A stretch of DNA of 64,000 bases from Dillenia suffruticosa (taxonomy: Eukaryota; Streptophyta; Magnoliopsida; Dilleniales; Dilleniaceae). The position numbers and the translations under genes were made by a program. The stretch spans positions 8,881,001 through 8,945,000 of the forward strand of contig JAVTVX010000027.1 of NCBI GenBank assembly GCA_033439265.1, in the 5' to 3' direction. Of this stretch, positions 11,650-22,245 are shown one piece after another. The notes beneath the pieces are model-generated. The model made no database searches. It saw nothing but the letters and a program-made list of their open reading frames with translations, and had not been told where the DNA came from. How positions within the stretch are numbered: the stretch's first letter is position 1; every line of letters starts with the position of its first letter.

Positions 11650-11990
11650 TTTTCAACCAATTGGGGGAAGAGTTTTTTGCTTACGTGACACTGCCACATC
11701 AACATTTTGGTTACGATGCACTGCCATGTTAGCATGTTCTTGACTTGACAAAGTAACGTGTTTTGGGTTGTTGACTTGATATTGTCATTAGTATTCGTAT
11801 ATTCAGCTATTACGTTATATTATTCTATATCAGTAATTAATAGACAGACAGTGTAACTGTATTAATAATAGAAAAACTAATCAGTTACATTGTTAAAAGT
11901 TTGAGGACCTTTTACGGTATTTTGAAATCTAATGACTAATTTATGAATTTTAGATATAATTTAAGAGCTGAACATGCAATTATCCCGAAA
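11650..11990. repeat. MULE-like transposon terminus
   Basis: The 11870-11985 stretch is similar, with gaps, to the MULE end at 56520-56645. Both have a GTTACA block, a TTTAGG/GTTTGAGG block, CTAATTTATGAATTTT versus CAATCTGTGAATTGAG, and finally GAACATGCAATTATCC versus TGACATGTAATTATC. Both also have preceding TGACGTGGCA-like motifs (11685-11760). The mate terminus was not found within the window. Confidence 0.45.
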
Positions 11991-12609
11991 TAGATATGTT
12001 GAGCCCAGAAGCGTCATGCGTGTGGCCCTTTGAAACTTCACTGACGCAGCATTGATTGGAGACATCTTTTCAACATCATGCAGAATCACGAAGGACGTCC
12101 ACAATCAATTTGCTTCGATCAATGCTGAAATTCGGAACAACACAGTCATGAATTCAAGTTCTTTTTGACCCTTTGTCAATCCTGATATTTTCATACTGAA
12201 ATTTGGCTAAATTGTGGGTTCATGACCCATTTTTAATTTCATTCTCTCTTGCCACCACGTGTAAAACTAGGAGGATTTTGACCAATTTTATAAATACATA
12301 TTTCTCTTTAAATTTTATTAAATTGTGTATTTATTATTTTTAATTTATTTATATTTCCTTTTATTCTTTTATTTCAATATTTAAAATAATTGTGAAACTT
12401 AATTTAAAAATTGATTTTTTAGTACTTATTTTTTTATTTTTAAAATTTAAATATAAAATTTTGATTAAAAAATTTAATTTTACGTGAATAGACTATATTG
12501 CTAATTTAGTTATGTTTCTTCATAAAAACATACATATATTATTATATATACATGTAATGATATCGTGCTTTTCAAACGTAATATCAGTGTTTCCATTATT
12601 TTTTTTAAA
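11991..12609. other. Intergenic, AT-rich, no gene seen
   Basis: This is unassigned DNA. The part from 12280 to 12550 is very AT-rich. No ORF, RNA gene or clear repeat was recognised. Confidence 0.5.
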
Positions 12610-13197
12610 TTAATGTCGTGGTTTGGGATGCGAGATAGGCAAGGGCGGCATAAAAAAAAGGGTATCTTGCCCAGGAAACTTATACAAACGCAGTGCATGG
12701 GTGCTCTCGTTTGTTTCTTCACTGGCTCTCACAACCGGGACGGTATCGAATTTTGGATCTTCTGATTTGCACTCAGTGACAAATAGGGTGTCTTCCCCCG
12801 CATTCGATTTGCACCCAGCGATGTCCAATTGATCTTCCCCCGCATCGAATTCCTCCAACGGCATCGATAGCAGCAACCGCAATAGTTCGTGGTGGAACAA
12901 ACAGGGAGTCTTTGAATTGGCCACAAGTCCATCGTAATCAAGTTTGGTGATGAATCGTGTCGAAACGCAGCTTGGTTTCGGCCGGAAGTGACGAAACAAA
13001 GGAGACGAAATTGAAGGCCATGAGGAGCAATTGAAAAGATCGGTCTGGATCCAGATTGGCAGCACCTGTTCAATATTCCCCGGCAATTCATCTTCATCTC
13101 CGGCGACGTCATCGGCGGCACATTGAATGACTTCTGAGCGAAATATTGTCGCGGCCTTAAACCGGGACATTGATATCGCGGTCCTAAACCGCCACAT
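12610..13197 (-). CDS. Unrecognised 195-codon open frame
   Basis: An uninterrupted minus-strand frame of 195 codons lies in a patch clearly richer in GC than both flanks. The predicted protein starts MWRFRTAISMSRFKAA, is acidic in the middle (DDVAGDEDELPG) and contains two similar GED-LxxxxCKS segments (EDQLDIAGCKS, EDTLFVTECKS). No domain was recognised. Its first 60 bases hold a roughly 28-bp imperfect direct repeat (13140-13197), which gives the repeated (M)xxFRTAI/FKAATI pattern. It could be a TE gene fragment or a chance frame. It sits 135 bp outside the left end of the PMD-MULE. Confidence 0.3.
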   Translation of the reverse strand: MWRFRTAISMSRFKAATIFRSEVIQCAADDVAGDEDELPGNIEQVLPIWIQTDLFNCSSWPSISSPLFRHFRPKPSCVSTRFITKLDYDGLVANSKTPCLFHHELLRLLLSMPLEEFDAGEDQLDIAGCKSNAGEDTLFVTECKSEDPKFDTVPVVRASEETNESTHALRLYKFPGQDTLFFMPPLPISHPKPRH

Positions 13198-13332
13198 TGA
13201 TTTTTTTCTTTTCTTTTTTTTTTAACGATGGAACATTGATGTGGAGAGTGCTACGTTACTATTTTTTAAGAAAAAATACAACGCTATTTAAATAATTTTA
13301 ATTAAAAAAATATATTATCTACATAAAAAGCC

Positions 13333-13430
13333 GAACAATGTACCTAATTAACCCAAAATAAAAAAAAAAATTAAAATAAGCCGAATACAAAAAAATTTCC
13401 CTAAATAACCTCAATTTGTCGGGTGTGGAA
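13333..13430 (+). repeat. Left terminal inverted repeat of MULE A
   Basis: It begins GAACAATGTACC at 13333 and pairs with the reverse complement of 20221-20125. Mismatches and small gaps show age. The TSD-like TAAAAAGCC precedes it. Confidence 0.75.
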
Positions 13431-13554
13431 AAAGCGACAAGTTTAGTCGCGTCTTAGAAACGTGGCGTAGATTGGCCGCGTCTTGCAAACACGACCAAGA
13501 TGGCCGTGTCTAGTAGACGTGGCAAACCCACGGCAAACACAAACTAGCCCAACC

Positions 13555-13614
13555 GGCCCGTTGGCCAACGGGTCGGCCCGTTGGCCAACGGGTCGACCCG
13601 CAGGCCAATGGGCC
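13555..13614. repeat. Three 20-bp palindromic units near the MULE A end
   Basis: GGCCCGTTGGCCAACGGGTC occurs at 13555-13574 and again at 13575-13594. A diverged third unit, GACCCGCAGGCCAATGGGCC, lies at 13595-13614. Each unit is nearly self-complementary around TTGGCCAA, so the tract can form strong hairpins. It is GC-rich in an AT-rich region and lies in the subterminal part of the element. Confidence 0.8.
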
Positions 13615-13975
13615 AAAACATATTACTCAGACAGATCCAATATATCATCGATATATGTGTTAGGCAAAATAAAAATCTGAGTTTGAAAAACCCTTTGGCC
13701 CAATGGATCCAACCCATGACTTAGCGGGCCCATCCGTATCATCCATATATGTATTCGACTATTCCAACATATCGAATTTGCAGACCCAAACAAATAAATG
13801 TATTTTCTGAATAGTTAATGAAAAATAACAATTTAAAAAAAAAACTAATTTCTTATAAATAGAACAGAAATGAGAAACGAAACAAATAAAATCGAAAAAA
13901 TAAACATATATAAGTGAATTGAATTATCATTAATATAATATAGGATACAAAGTACATAATATGTAACTAACGTCG

Positions 13976-15840
13976 TCACCGTCTTCTTTTATCATAATAT
14001 CTAACATCTAAATCTCTCATAATATCTATAGTGTCGTCCTTAGATAGTAAACTCAGATCATGTAATTGTGTGATTTGGGACGGTCCTACGTTACTAAAAC
14101 GTGGAGGGGAAACATGGTACATCTTCGGTGTATCATCTCTCTGAAATTGTGTCTGTCCCTCAACTATACGAATGCCCCTCTGTGGGGTGTCAGGAGTAGA
14201 GAAATGAGGGAACTCAAATATTAGTGTGTAGAAAGAAAATGAGTCCTCAAACGTATTGGAAGGTCCTGCGACGTCCTCTAGATGTTGAGATGGAAATGAT
14301 GCATCATGAGACGATGGTCTCGGACGTGGTCTCGCTCGGCTCTGTCGAGGTCGATGCTCCTCGTCACCTCCCTCAACACGACCTCTAAGGTGTCTAGGTC
14401 TCAAAAGATATGCCATGTCATCACTCAAAGCTGACATGGCTGTATCCGCCGTTTCACGGATATGAACATCCTCAGACTCTTCTCAAATCTGATGCAATGA
14501 ATCCCACTACAAAGATCTCGATACATGTTAGTTAAACAAAAATAAATTGATATAAAATAATTGATATAAATAGAAAAATTAAATTATACACTTACCACAT
14601 ATCCCAAACAAGTTTCATGCCGACCAATAAATATACGAGAGATGAAACGATACCATGCGGTATAAGAAAGATGGACAGTGGGTCTAACTGACGTGTCAAT
14701 AGGGACTAGATGATTGCGTCGGTGAGTCCAAATCTCGATGTAACCGGCATGCTCAACTGACCAATCTGTCTCCTGTGAACCATGTGTGTTGTCTCGTATA
14801 ATCGATTCTCAGTATCGCAGTGATCCGGAATGAACTGAAATCCTCCGTACTAACGATCACTTGATCTGGAAAGTGCCACTCCATAATAGAAAAACAGATA
14901 AGTGGGATGCGGATATGCCAAATATCCCTACCCTCGTGACAATAATCGGGGAGGGAAGATAACACGTCCTCAGTGTAAGGCTGCCACACGATGTCATCGC
15001 TCGTCAGTCTATCTAATGCCTCCCTATACATGGTCACAATGTGTGTAGGAAGGGAAGTGACATCAAAATCCGTCATCCACCGCAAAGCTAATGTCGCATC
15101 CCCCTCTACATATAAAGATCGCCTAATATGAGCTTTACATGGAAATCTCTCCCATGCCCAAATCTGTAAAAGAATCAGAACCCCGTAAATCTCATGCGAG
15201 TCCATGTGCGAGGCTATACAAAGCTGTCTATACAAATAAGCCAAACACGCAGAACCCCAACTACAATGACTAGAGTAATCTAAATCATCTAATGCTAATA
15301 AATACTATAAATGTATATAATAATCACTCTTATTAGAAAACAAAACACCCCCAATCAATAGTAATATATATCCTCGTGTCCATCGCAAAATATGATCATA
15401 ATATGCATTGTGGGGCAAGTCGCCAATGAAATCTGACAACCACGGCATACTCAATGAATGACCTTTAAAAACCGAACGATGATGGATAACACCTAATAAT
15501 CTCTGACACAACGCAACCTACGAGAAACCCGTAGGGTAACTGTAAGCTCACCATGACGCATATGAAATATGTATGTCTCCTGCCTCCATCGCTCAACTAA
15601 GGCTGTGATGAGATGTCAATCCAACCGAATGAAACGAAGTCGAGCGACCCCTAAAAAGTCCGATGCCTGTAGGAGGGGAACTATTCTCTCGTCAATATGA
15701 CCATGCTCTAAACGCCGTAACATGGCCTCACGTCTACGGCAGACAAGCCAATTAGTATCATCTCCCTCCCAAACTCTAGTAGAGCGGTGTCTTCGCTATA
15801 AGCATTGAAGGCTCGGATCAGTAGGTCCGGCATTCATTTG
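13976..15840 (-). pseudogene. Plant mobile domain (PMD) protein gene of MULE A, decayed
   Basis: The minus strand starts at 15838 with MNAGPTDPSLQCL, followed by WLVCRRREAMLRRLEHGHID, then FLGVARLRFIRLD and LITALVERWRQETYIF. Further segments are PWLSDFIGDLP (about 15445) and LAYLYRQLCIASHMD (about 15243) through YGVLILLQIWAWERF and SIMEWHFPDQVI (about 14880). A last exon-like frame at 14437-13976 has an Arg/Pro-rich tail. This is the PMD (MAIN/MAIL-like, PF10536-type) architecture that plants carry both as host genes and inside transposons. An early stop after QCL and several further stops and frameshifts indicate loss of function. Exon limits were not fully resolved. Confidence 0.8.
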
Positions 15841-16062
15841 AAATATAAAAGAAGTATAATAATTAGCATATATATATAAATGTACAATTAGAATTATTAA
15901 TACATCACCGCATTATGAAATGCACAAAAAAAGAAGACATTCACACAAATATGTTATGAATTGCATAATAAGAAAAATACAGCAACACGTTTGAGTTTTC
16001 AAAATATAGTATACATTAAAAAGTACAACAATTAGAAAATGATACAAATAAAGAAAATATCA

Positions 16063-18600
16063 TTAATTTGTTGTTGGACAATGTATTCGATCGTGACCCT
16101 CTCGACCACAAAGTCCGCATCTCAATCGTCTCGGGCATCTCCTCCTATTATGACCCTCAGCACTACAACTACCGCATGATGTCCATGTGGATGATTCTCG
16201 AAGATCCATCTTGTTGTGATATCGAGATGATTTAGATCTTCCTTTCTGACGTCTTAGGGATATATCGAGAATGATTGTAGGGTACGAATCAATTGGCCAT
16301 GCCGAATGGTCTCCAACGGGGAAAAAATTTTGCTCATATATCTTAAGTTGATGTTCCCATATATACCATTTTCTGACGATCATATGTACATCAATTATCA
16401 TCCGTGTTAAAGCAGCAATTGCACGGGAGTAAGGAATTCTATAGGTTTGTCATTTCCCACAGGTGCAATGCTCTTCCCGTACATTGACAATTTGTTTATT
16501 GCCTCCCTTGTACCCATACCGTGTCTGTCTGTTCCCAGTTTCAACCTCGAAAATCCCATGCTCCCTACTGAAAGAAACGACGGTATGAAGCTTAGCCGTG
16601 TTCATCAATCTCCCTAACATGGCGAACGCATATTTAATGTACCGCTCTCCTCTTCCAATTCCCGCATTCGCCTCACCCAAACAAGTCTAAAAATAGTTAA
16701 TGGAATTATTAAAAGTTTTAAGTACTAAAAAAGAAACTGACAAATTTCTTGCCCCCTTTAACATGGTATTAAAACTTTCACCAATATTTGTGGTCATATA
16801 TCCAAAATGAACACCACCATCATGAAAAAGAATCTATTGTTCGGGAGAAATAATTGCAAAATAATCAGGAGCGTCTTCTTTGATCTCCTTCATCTTCGCC
16901 ATATATAAGTCAAATTTCCTCCGCTGTGATTGTAATGCTGCAATCATAGCAACTCTTTTACAAACTTAACTTTTGTGGTACGTGTTGAAGTTACAAACGA
17001 CATGACATATGCAAAATCGCCACATAGCATTGGGAGGTGACCACCTGAACTCTGGACGAACAACTGTTGCCCTTATCCCTTCTTGTCGATCTGAAATTAA
17101 ACAAATGGGACATTCCCTATCTCAAACAACATACTCTCGCACACACCTCAAAAACTAAGACCAAAAAGCAAATGACTCTCCATCTACCAATCCGAATGCC
17201 AACGGAACAATATGATTCGCTCCAACCATACTGCATGCAATCAACAATTTGTGATTATATTTCCCGTAAAGGTGAATCTCATCTATACTTATCAATGGTC
17301 TACAACCGTTAAAGGCCAAGATACTCGACCTAAATGCCAAAAATAAAGCCTCAAATACCTGTTTTCCTCTTATGTTAGGTGGACTCAACTTCCAATTTAC
17401 TTGTGTCCTTGGATTTTTTTACACTATTGCATCTAATAATTGAGATAGTTGTTTGTAAGAGTCATCCTAATCCCCGTAAACCATCTCTATAGCTCTTCTC
17501 TTTGCTACCCAAACTCTTCTACGAGAAACTGCATATGTGGTTTTCTCGGTCATAACTATTTGAAGAAAAGAAACTTTTACACTGGGATTTTTCCTCACAT
17601 AATTAAGCAAATATCGAGCCATCAAATTTGAATCCAGCTGTCTATGATCTTGCGTTAACCCAGCGTTCACACATGTGTGTGGTCTCTCGACCTTTGTAAT
17701 CACAAATGCACCAACTAGCCGCGTTCTACAAGCACACAATCTCCATCTACAGCCTTCTTCCCGTTGCGTGCAAATTGCTGTCCAAAGTTCAAGGGTCGAT
17801 TTACCAACCCGAAATTAATAGTGGTATTCTACATGATGCATTTTAACAGCCTGAATAAGCTGCTCTTTCGACTCAAATCTCGTACCCTTTTTTAATTCAT
17901 CGTTGAAACTCTAACTATCGGATGATAATCTGTGTTCTTCCTCAAATGTCACATAACCATCACCATCCGGTGCGATCGTCATGAATGGAATGGATTCCTC
18001 TACTCCACCGCCCCCATATCTCCGACCACCACCAATGCTTACAGTCACTGACGAAGGGCTGACTATTAACTGGTTCGCACCACCGCCACCACTCCTGCCA
18101 CCAATTTCATCATTTTCCTCTTCATCATCATTATATTCTTCTGCCTCTTCTTCCGTCATTTCCTCATCATCAACATCATTATCTTCGTCTGCAAAGGCAA
18201 TATCCACTTGAGATTCGATATGTGGATAATCTTTCGTGTAATCATAATCTTGTACCACAGACATTCCACCATCATATGATTTTATTTACAACTCAATAGG
18301 CCCACCCACTCCCTTACTCATCGCAAATTCCATCAAATTGAAAATATCGTTATCATCATTTATAGGAACCAATTCAAACCGTACATTACCACCTCTGATA
18401 TACGACACGGGAAACCGATGAAAAATCTCTACATGTTATCGCAACAGATTTATTCGAATATCCGTACATACTACATTCAGTAACTTATTAAAATTACAAT
18501 TTCTCTGCACACTAATCAACTTTATCGGATCACGGTTATAACGGACTCCATCATCTCCCGTTACAATTTCACAATTGCTATAACATAACAGAGTTACCAT
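16063..18600 (-). pseudogene. MudrA-type transposase gene of MULE A, decayed
   Basis: The minus strand from the ATG at 18600 encodes an N-terminal VTLLCYSNCEIVTGDDGVRY module. An acidic linker follows (18264-17911, with Asp/Glu runs and Gly repeats). Next is the MuDR DNA-binding module, with CRWRLCACRT near 17740 and AVSRRRVWVAKRRAIEMVYG. The MULE transposase core carries LISIDEIHLYGKYNHKLL (17388-17155; the usual DGTHL is DEIHL here). A SWIM zinc finger (CTCGK) lies at 16460-16450, and two CCHC knuckles (CGSCSAEGHNRRRCP, CGLCGREGHDRIHCP) at 16165-16070. The Trp after CTCGK is a stop, and there are other stops and frame changes, so the enzyme is inactive. Confidence 0.85.
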
Positions 18601-19860
18601 ATTTGCTATTATTCTATATATAAAAAAACAATTTTAAACATTTTATAAATATTCAACAAACATACAATATAATTTAACAATTTAATATTAAATCAATTAA
18701 TAAAACATTAAATATTATATTAATTAAAAATTTATATTACTAAAAAAAATTATTACAATATTATTTTATATTATAATAAACATTTAAACTAAATTAAAAC
18801 CCTAAACTCATTTTAAATTTATAATACTAATTTTAATAATGGAATGATAAAAATAAATTAACAATTTGATAAAAATACTAATTTTAATAATTTTAAAATT
18901 TAGAATTAAATTACTAAATATTAACTAAAATAATTTATTAAATAATTTTACATTAAAATATTTAAATTATTAATAAAAAATGTTACATGCCTTTAATATT
19001 TACTAATACTTGTCTTTAAATTATTAATATTTACTAAAATATTTAAATTATTAATAAAAAAATGTTACATGTCTTTAAACTAAAAGTATTAATATATTAT
19101 ATTTTATAACTATATTTATTATAACAATAAATATATCTACACATTAATACATTCTAAATTTAAATATAATCATTTAATTTACAATATTTTTATGTAATTA
19201 TATTTAAATATCAATATTAATATTTAATCTAAATTTCAAAATTATTTAAGTAATTAAAATATGGTCACTTAAAAATATTTAAATATAGTTATTTAATTTA
19301 AAATATTTTAATATAAATATAATCATTTCAAATATGTTCAACTACAATATATATAATAATTAATAGTTTGATATAATTATTACTATTTTTATTCAAAAAT
19401 CCCAATAAAAATTTAATTACTACTAAATTATTGTATTTACTTACTACTAATTAAATTTTAATCTACATTAAATTTAAATTTAATCTATATCAAATTTAAT
19501 CTTTACAATAAAATTATTTATTAAATTAAATTTAATCTATATATAATAAAATTTATATTGAATCTATATTTAATCAACTAATTTAATATTAATCTAAATT
19601 AACTAAATATTTAATATTTATTAAATTAATTAATCACACTAAATCCTAATTAATAACGTCATTAATTAAAAATTAATAACAAAATTCATATAAATCTATT
19701 AAGTATAAAAGATAAATTTTATTCACAAATATATATGTTTATAAAATTATGCAACTCAAATAATTTAAATTGAAATAGAAAAAATTTTATATTTTTTGAT
19801 TTAAAAAAAAAACACGGTATAATATTGAAAGTTCCAACAGTTTCTGCAATTTTATTCTTC
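18601..19860. other. Extremely AT-rich non-coding interior of MULE A
   Basis: About 1.2 kb made almost entirely of A and T, with frequent TAATATTTAAATTA-like words. No ORF or RNA gene is supported. It lies between the transposase start and the right terminus. Confidence 0.7.
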
Positions 19861-19904
19861 CTTCCAAATGGCCTGCTCGAGCGTGAGAGAAGGTTAGGGT
19901 TCTT

Positions 19905-19985
19905 CCGGGAGAGGAGAGGAGAGGAAAAGGGGAGGGGAGAGGCAGATTGCAAAAGGGGAGAGGGAGGGGAGAGGGGAGGGGGTCA
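19905..19985 (+). repeat. Homopurine GA-rich tract
   Basis: About 80 bases are nearly all purine on the plus strand, with many GAGGGGA and GGGAGAGGG units, several runs of 3-5 G, and a final run of G. Such mirror-like purine tracts can adopt triplex or quadruplex forms; that is inference. It lies inside MULE A, about 240 bp from its right end. Confidence 0.8.
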
Positions 19986-20129
19986 TGTCTTCAAATGCAG
20001 AAAACCACATGTCGCGTGGGTAGACTTTTTGCGTCTTGAAGACGAGGTAGGCCCGTGACTCTCAGAGTCATGCAAATGGTGCCGCATGGCTCTATCATGG
20101 ATTAGACCCGTGATAAATACGATCGCGGA

Positions 20130-20221
20130 TATAACTCGCGATAAATATGGGTTATTTGATAAATTTTTGTGGATATTTTAATTTTTTTAATTTTATTTTA
20201 GGTTCATTACGTACATCTCTC
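20130..20221 (-). repeat. Right terminal inverted repeat of MULE A
   Basis: Read from 20221 inward on the minus strand it begins GAGAGATGTACG and aligns with the left end at 13333 over about 90 bp. The TSD-like TAAAAGGCG follows at 20222-20230. Confidence 0.75.
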
Positions 20222-20473
20222 TAAAAGGCGCTCACCATTTGTATTTTAGCGTCAGAGAGGGAGAAAGACGGAGACACTGACAGAGAGTTAAACACGCACA
20301 TCACACCTCGAACACATCATCGAGTCTCCTCTTAGTTTCAAAATAGACATGTGAAATGCCCAAAATCAGAAATGAAAATGATCTACCAGCATCTGACTCG
20401 AGTCTCTGAAATTAGAAACCTCCTATTTGGGTTGATCTTTTCCATTTGCTGACGCTACCCAATTCAATTTCAG

Positions 20474-21170
20474 GTCGCTTTCACTTCCACCATTTTAATC
20501 TCTGAATTTTTAATATCACAGGATTTTCTATTCAATTGGGAATATTTTAGTGTGTAAAGATTTTGTCTCTGGGTTCGTGGACTGTTGTTCTTGTCTCTGC
20601 TTTCTCTGTTTTGATGCTTCCTTTCATATTAATGTAATCAATGTTGTTTGTTTCTTTGAATTATAAAACGTTGGAGAAACAAATCAATGGTTCGTTCTTT
20701 TTCCTTCTGGTTTTCTACGAGTCTTGGTCGCTCAAAACCCAGTGCTCTTTTTGATTGATTAAGGTTCTTTTGATTCACTTATATTGAACTCTTCGTATGC
20801 TTGTTGATTTCTACAAATTGCAGAGATGTGATGGTAGCTCTGCTTCAACACCTTTCGATTTGTATTCTGCCTCTTCTGTTTGATTTCGTGGTGTTTGAGT
20901 TGGGAGATCGGTTGATCCTTGACCACATATTCCTTAATTTCTTTATTCCTAGTACAGTTAATTAGAATTTGTAATTTATATATAGGACTAGATTTGAAGC
21001 CTATATATTTGGGGTTATGTACTTTGGAGCAAGTTTTCATTGCCTACAAGATAAACTATTGTTATTTGATAATCGCTTTGGTAGATCATTAACTTTTTTC
21101 TCTTTGGTTATAGGAACTCGGTGGGTTGTGCTTCTTTCTCAATTTTCTGTCATTGTTGTTTTGTTTGCAG
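20474..21170 (+). other. Probable 5' leader intron of the RETICULATA-related gene
   Basis: A CAG|GTCGCT donor at 20474 and a T-rich TTTGTTTGCAG acceptor ending at 21170 would remove 697 bp of T-rich sequence without an open frame. Exonic leader sequence would then be about 20240-20473 plus 21171-21252. The donor is a reasonable guess from sequence alone; the acceptor is strong. Confidence 0.5.
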
Positions 21171-21252
21171 GGTCTGTCTAACCTAACCAGAAAGGGGAAG
21201 GATGAAATAGCTGAGGACAGAAGATTCTTGTGCCTCTTATAGAAAAGAACAA

Positions 21253-22245
21253 ATGGCAACTGTGACTCAGCTCCATTATTCTCCTGTTCCCAGGCGGTAT
21301 CAAGTTGCATCCAACCGAAACAGTTCTTGTCATATGCCTGTAGCAGTATCATTTCCTTTTACTTCATCATCTTCTTCCCATAGCCTCTCCCTCTGCCCAC
21401 TCCATACTAAAGTTTCCTACCTAGAAAGGTTTGAATTTGCATGTGGTGGAGGCACAGGTAGTAGTGGTCTAGGTCCTGGAAGTGGTGGTGGTGACAGTGG
21501 AGGCTGTAATCCTAATTGGAATGCTGGGGATCCTGATAAATCATCATCTGATAGTTTTGGAATCTTAGGCCTCTTTCTAAGTGGATGGAGATCTAGGGTT
21601 GCAGCAGATCCTCAATTTCCGTTCAAGGTTTTAATGGAGGAATTAGTGGGTGTGAGTGCATGCGTTTTAGGCGATATGGCATCTCGTCCTAGTTTTGGAC
21701 TCAATGAACTTGACTTTGTTTTCTCAACCCTCATTGTTGGCTCCATTTTGAATTTCGTACTCATGTACCTATTAGCACCAACTGCGGCTGCTTCAACGGC
21801 CAATGTTCCTGCAATCTTTGCTAGTTGTCCCCAGAGCCACATGTTTGAAACCGGAGCCTATAGTATTTTAGAACGCTTGGGGACCTTTGTATATAAAGGG
21901 ACCGTCTTTGCTGCTGTCGGTTTTGCTGCTGGGCTTGTTGGGACAGCTATCTCAAATGGCCTGATAAAAATAAGGAAGAAGATGGATCCTAACTTTGAGA
22001 CGCCAAACAAAGCTCCACCTACCATATTGAATGCTCTGACTTGGGCACTTCACATGGGCTTGAGCAGTAATCTCAGATACCAGACTCTGACTGGGATCGA
22101 ATTTCTGCTGGTCAAGGGGCTTTCTCCGGAGCAATTTAAGACCTCAGTGGTCGTTTTGAGATGCTTGAATAATGTTCTCGGAGGTGTATCATTTGTGGTG
22201 TTGGCAAGATTAACGGGTTCTCAAGCTATTGAAGAAGGGAAATGA
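21253..22245 (+). CDS. RER: RETICULATA-RELATED chloroplast membrane protein (DUF3411)
   Basis: An intact 330-codon single exon. The N-terminus (residues 1-60) is Ser/Arg-rich with few acidic residues, as in a plastid transit peptide. Residues 64-90 are Gly/Ser-rich. The conserved RETICULATA-like (DUF3411) domain runs from about residue 105 (FGILGLFLSGWRSRVAADPQ) to the C-terminal LARLTGSQAIEEGK. It includes FPFKVLMEELVGVSACVLGD, a membrane segment around LDFVFSTLIVGSILNFVLMY, and a second around VFAAVGFAAGLVGTAISNGL. Members sit in the chloroplast inner envelope and affect leaf mesophyll and vein appearance, with a proposed metabolite transport role. The short length and motifs are closest to the RER2/RER3 type. 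The ATG follows a probable leader intron, and MULE A ends about 1 kb upstream. There is no sign of damage. Confidence 0.93.
   Translation: MATVTQLHYSPVPRRYQVASNRNSSCHMPVAVSFPFTSSSSSHSLSLCPLHTKVSYLERFEFACGGGTGSSGLGPGSGGGDSGGCNPNWNAGDPDKSSSDSFGILGLFLSGWRSRVAADPQFPFKVLMEELVGVSACVLGDMASRPSFGLNELDFVFSTLIVGSILNFVLMYLLAPTAAASTANVPAIFASCPQSHMFETGAYSILERLGTFVYKGTVFAAVGFAAGLVGTAISNGLIKIRKKMDPNFETPNKAPPTILNALTWALHMGLSSNLRYQTLTGIEFLLVKGLSPEQFKTSVVVLRCLNNVLGGVSFVVLARLTGSQAIEEGK

Larger units (their letters stand above)
13333..20221 (-). mobile_element. Mutator-like element with mudrA and PMD genes (MULE A)
   Basis: The ends are imperfect inverted repeats of about 90-100 bp. The left end starts GAACAATGTACCTAATTAAC; the right end read inward starts GAGAGATGTACGTAATGAAC. 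Both then continue through AAAATAAAA tracts to a CAAATAACC..TTTGTCG / ATTTATCGCG block. Flanking 9-bp sequences are TAAAAAGCC (13324-13332) and TAAAAGGCG (20222-20230), a 7/9 match and the size expected for a Mutator-type target duplication. The 6.9-kb interior has two decayed genes on the minus strand, transposase then PMD protein. The interior next to the right end is very AT-rich (18.6-19.8 kb) and then GA-rich. Confidence 0.85.

Noticed and set aside
17981-18211. Pro/Ser-rich plus-strand frame
   Set aside because: Shadow of the Gly/Asp/Glu-rich linker of the MULE A transposase on the minus strand.
19825-20058. 77-codon Arg/Gly/Glu-rich plus-strand frame
   Set aside because: Produced by the homopurine tract inside MULE A; it has no domain and a non-biological composition.
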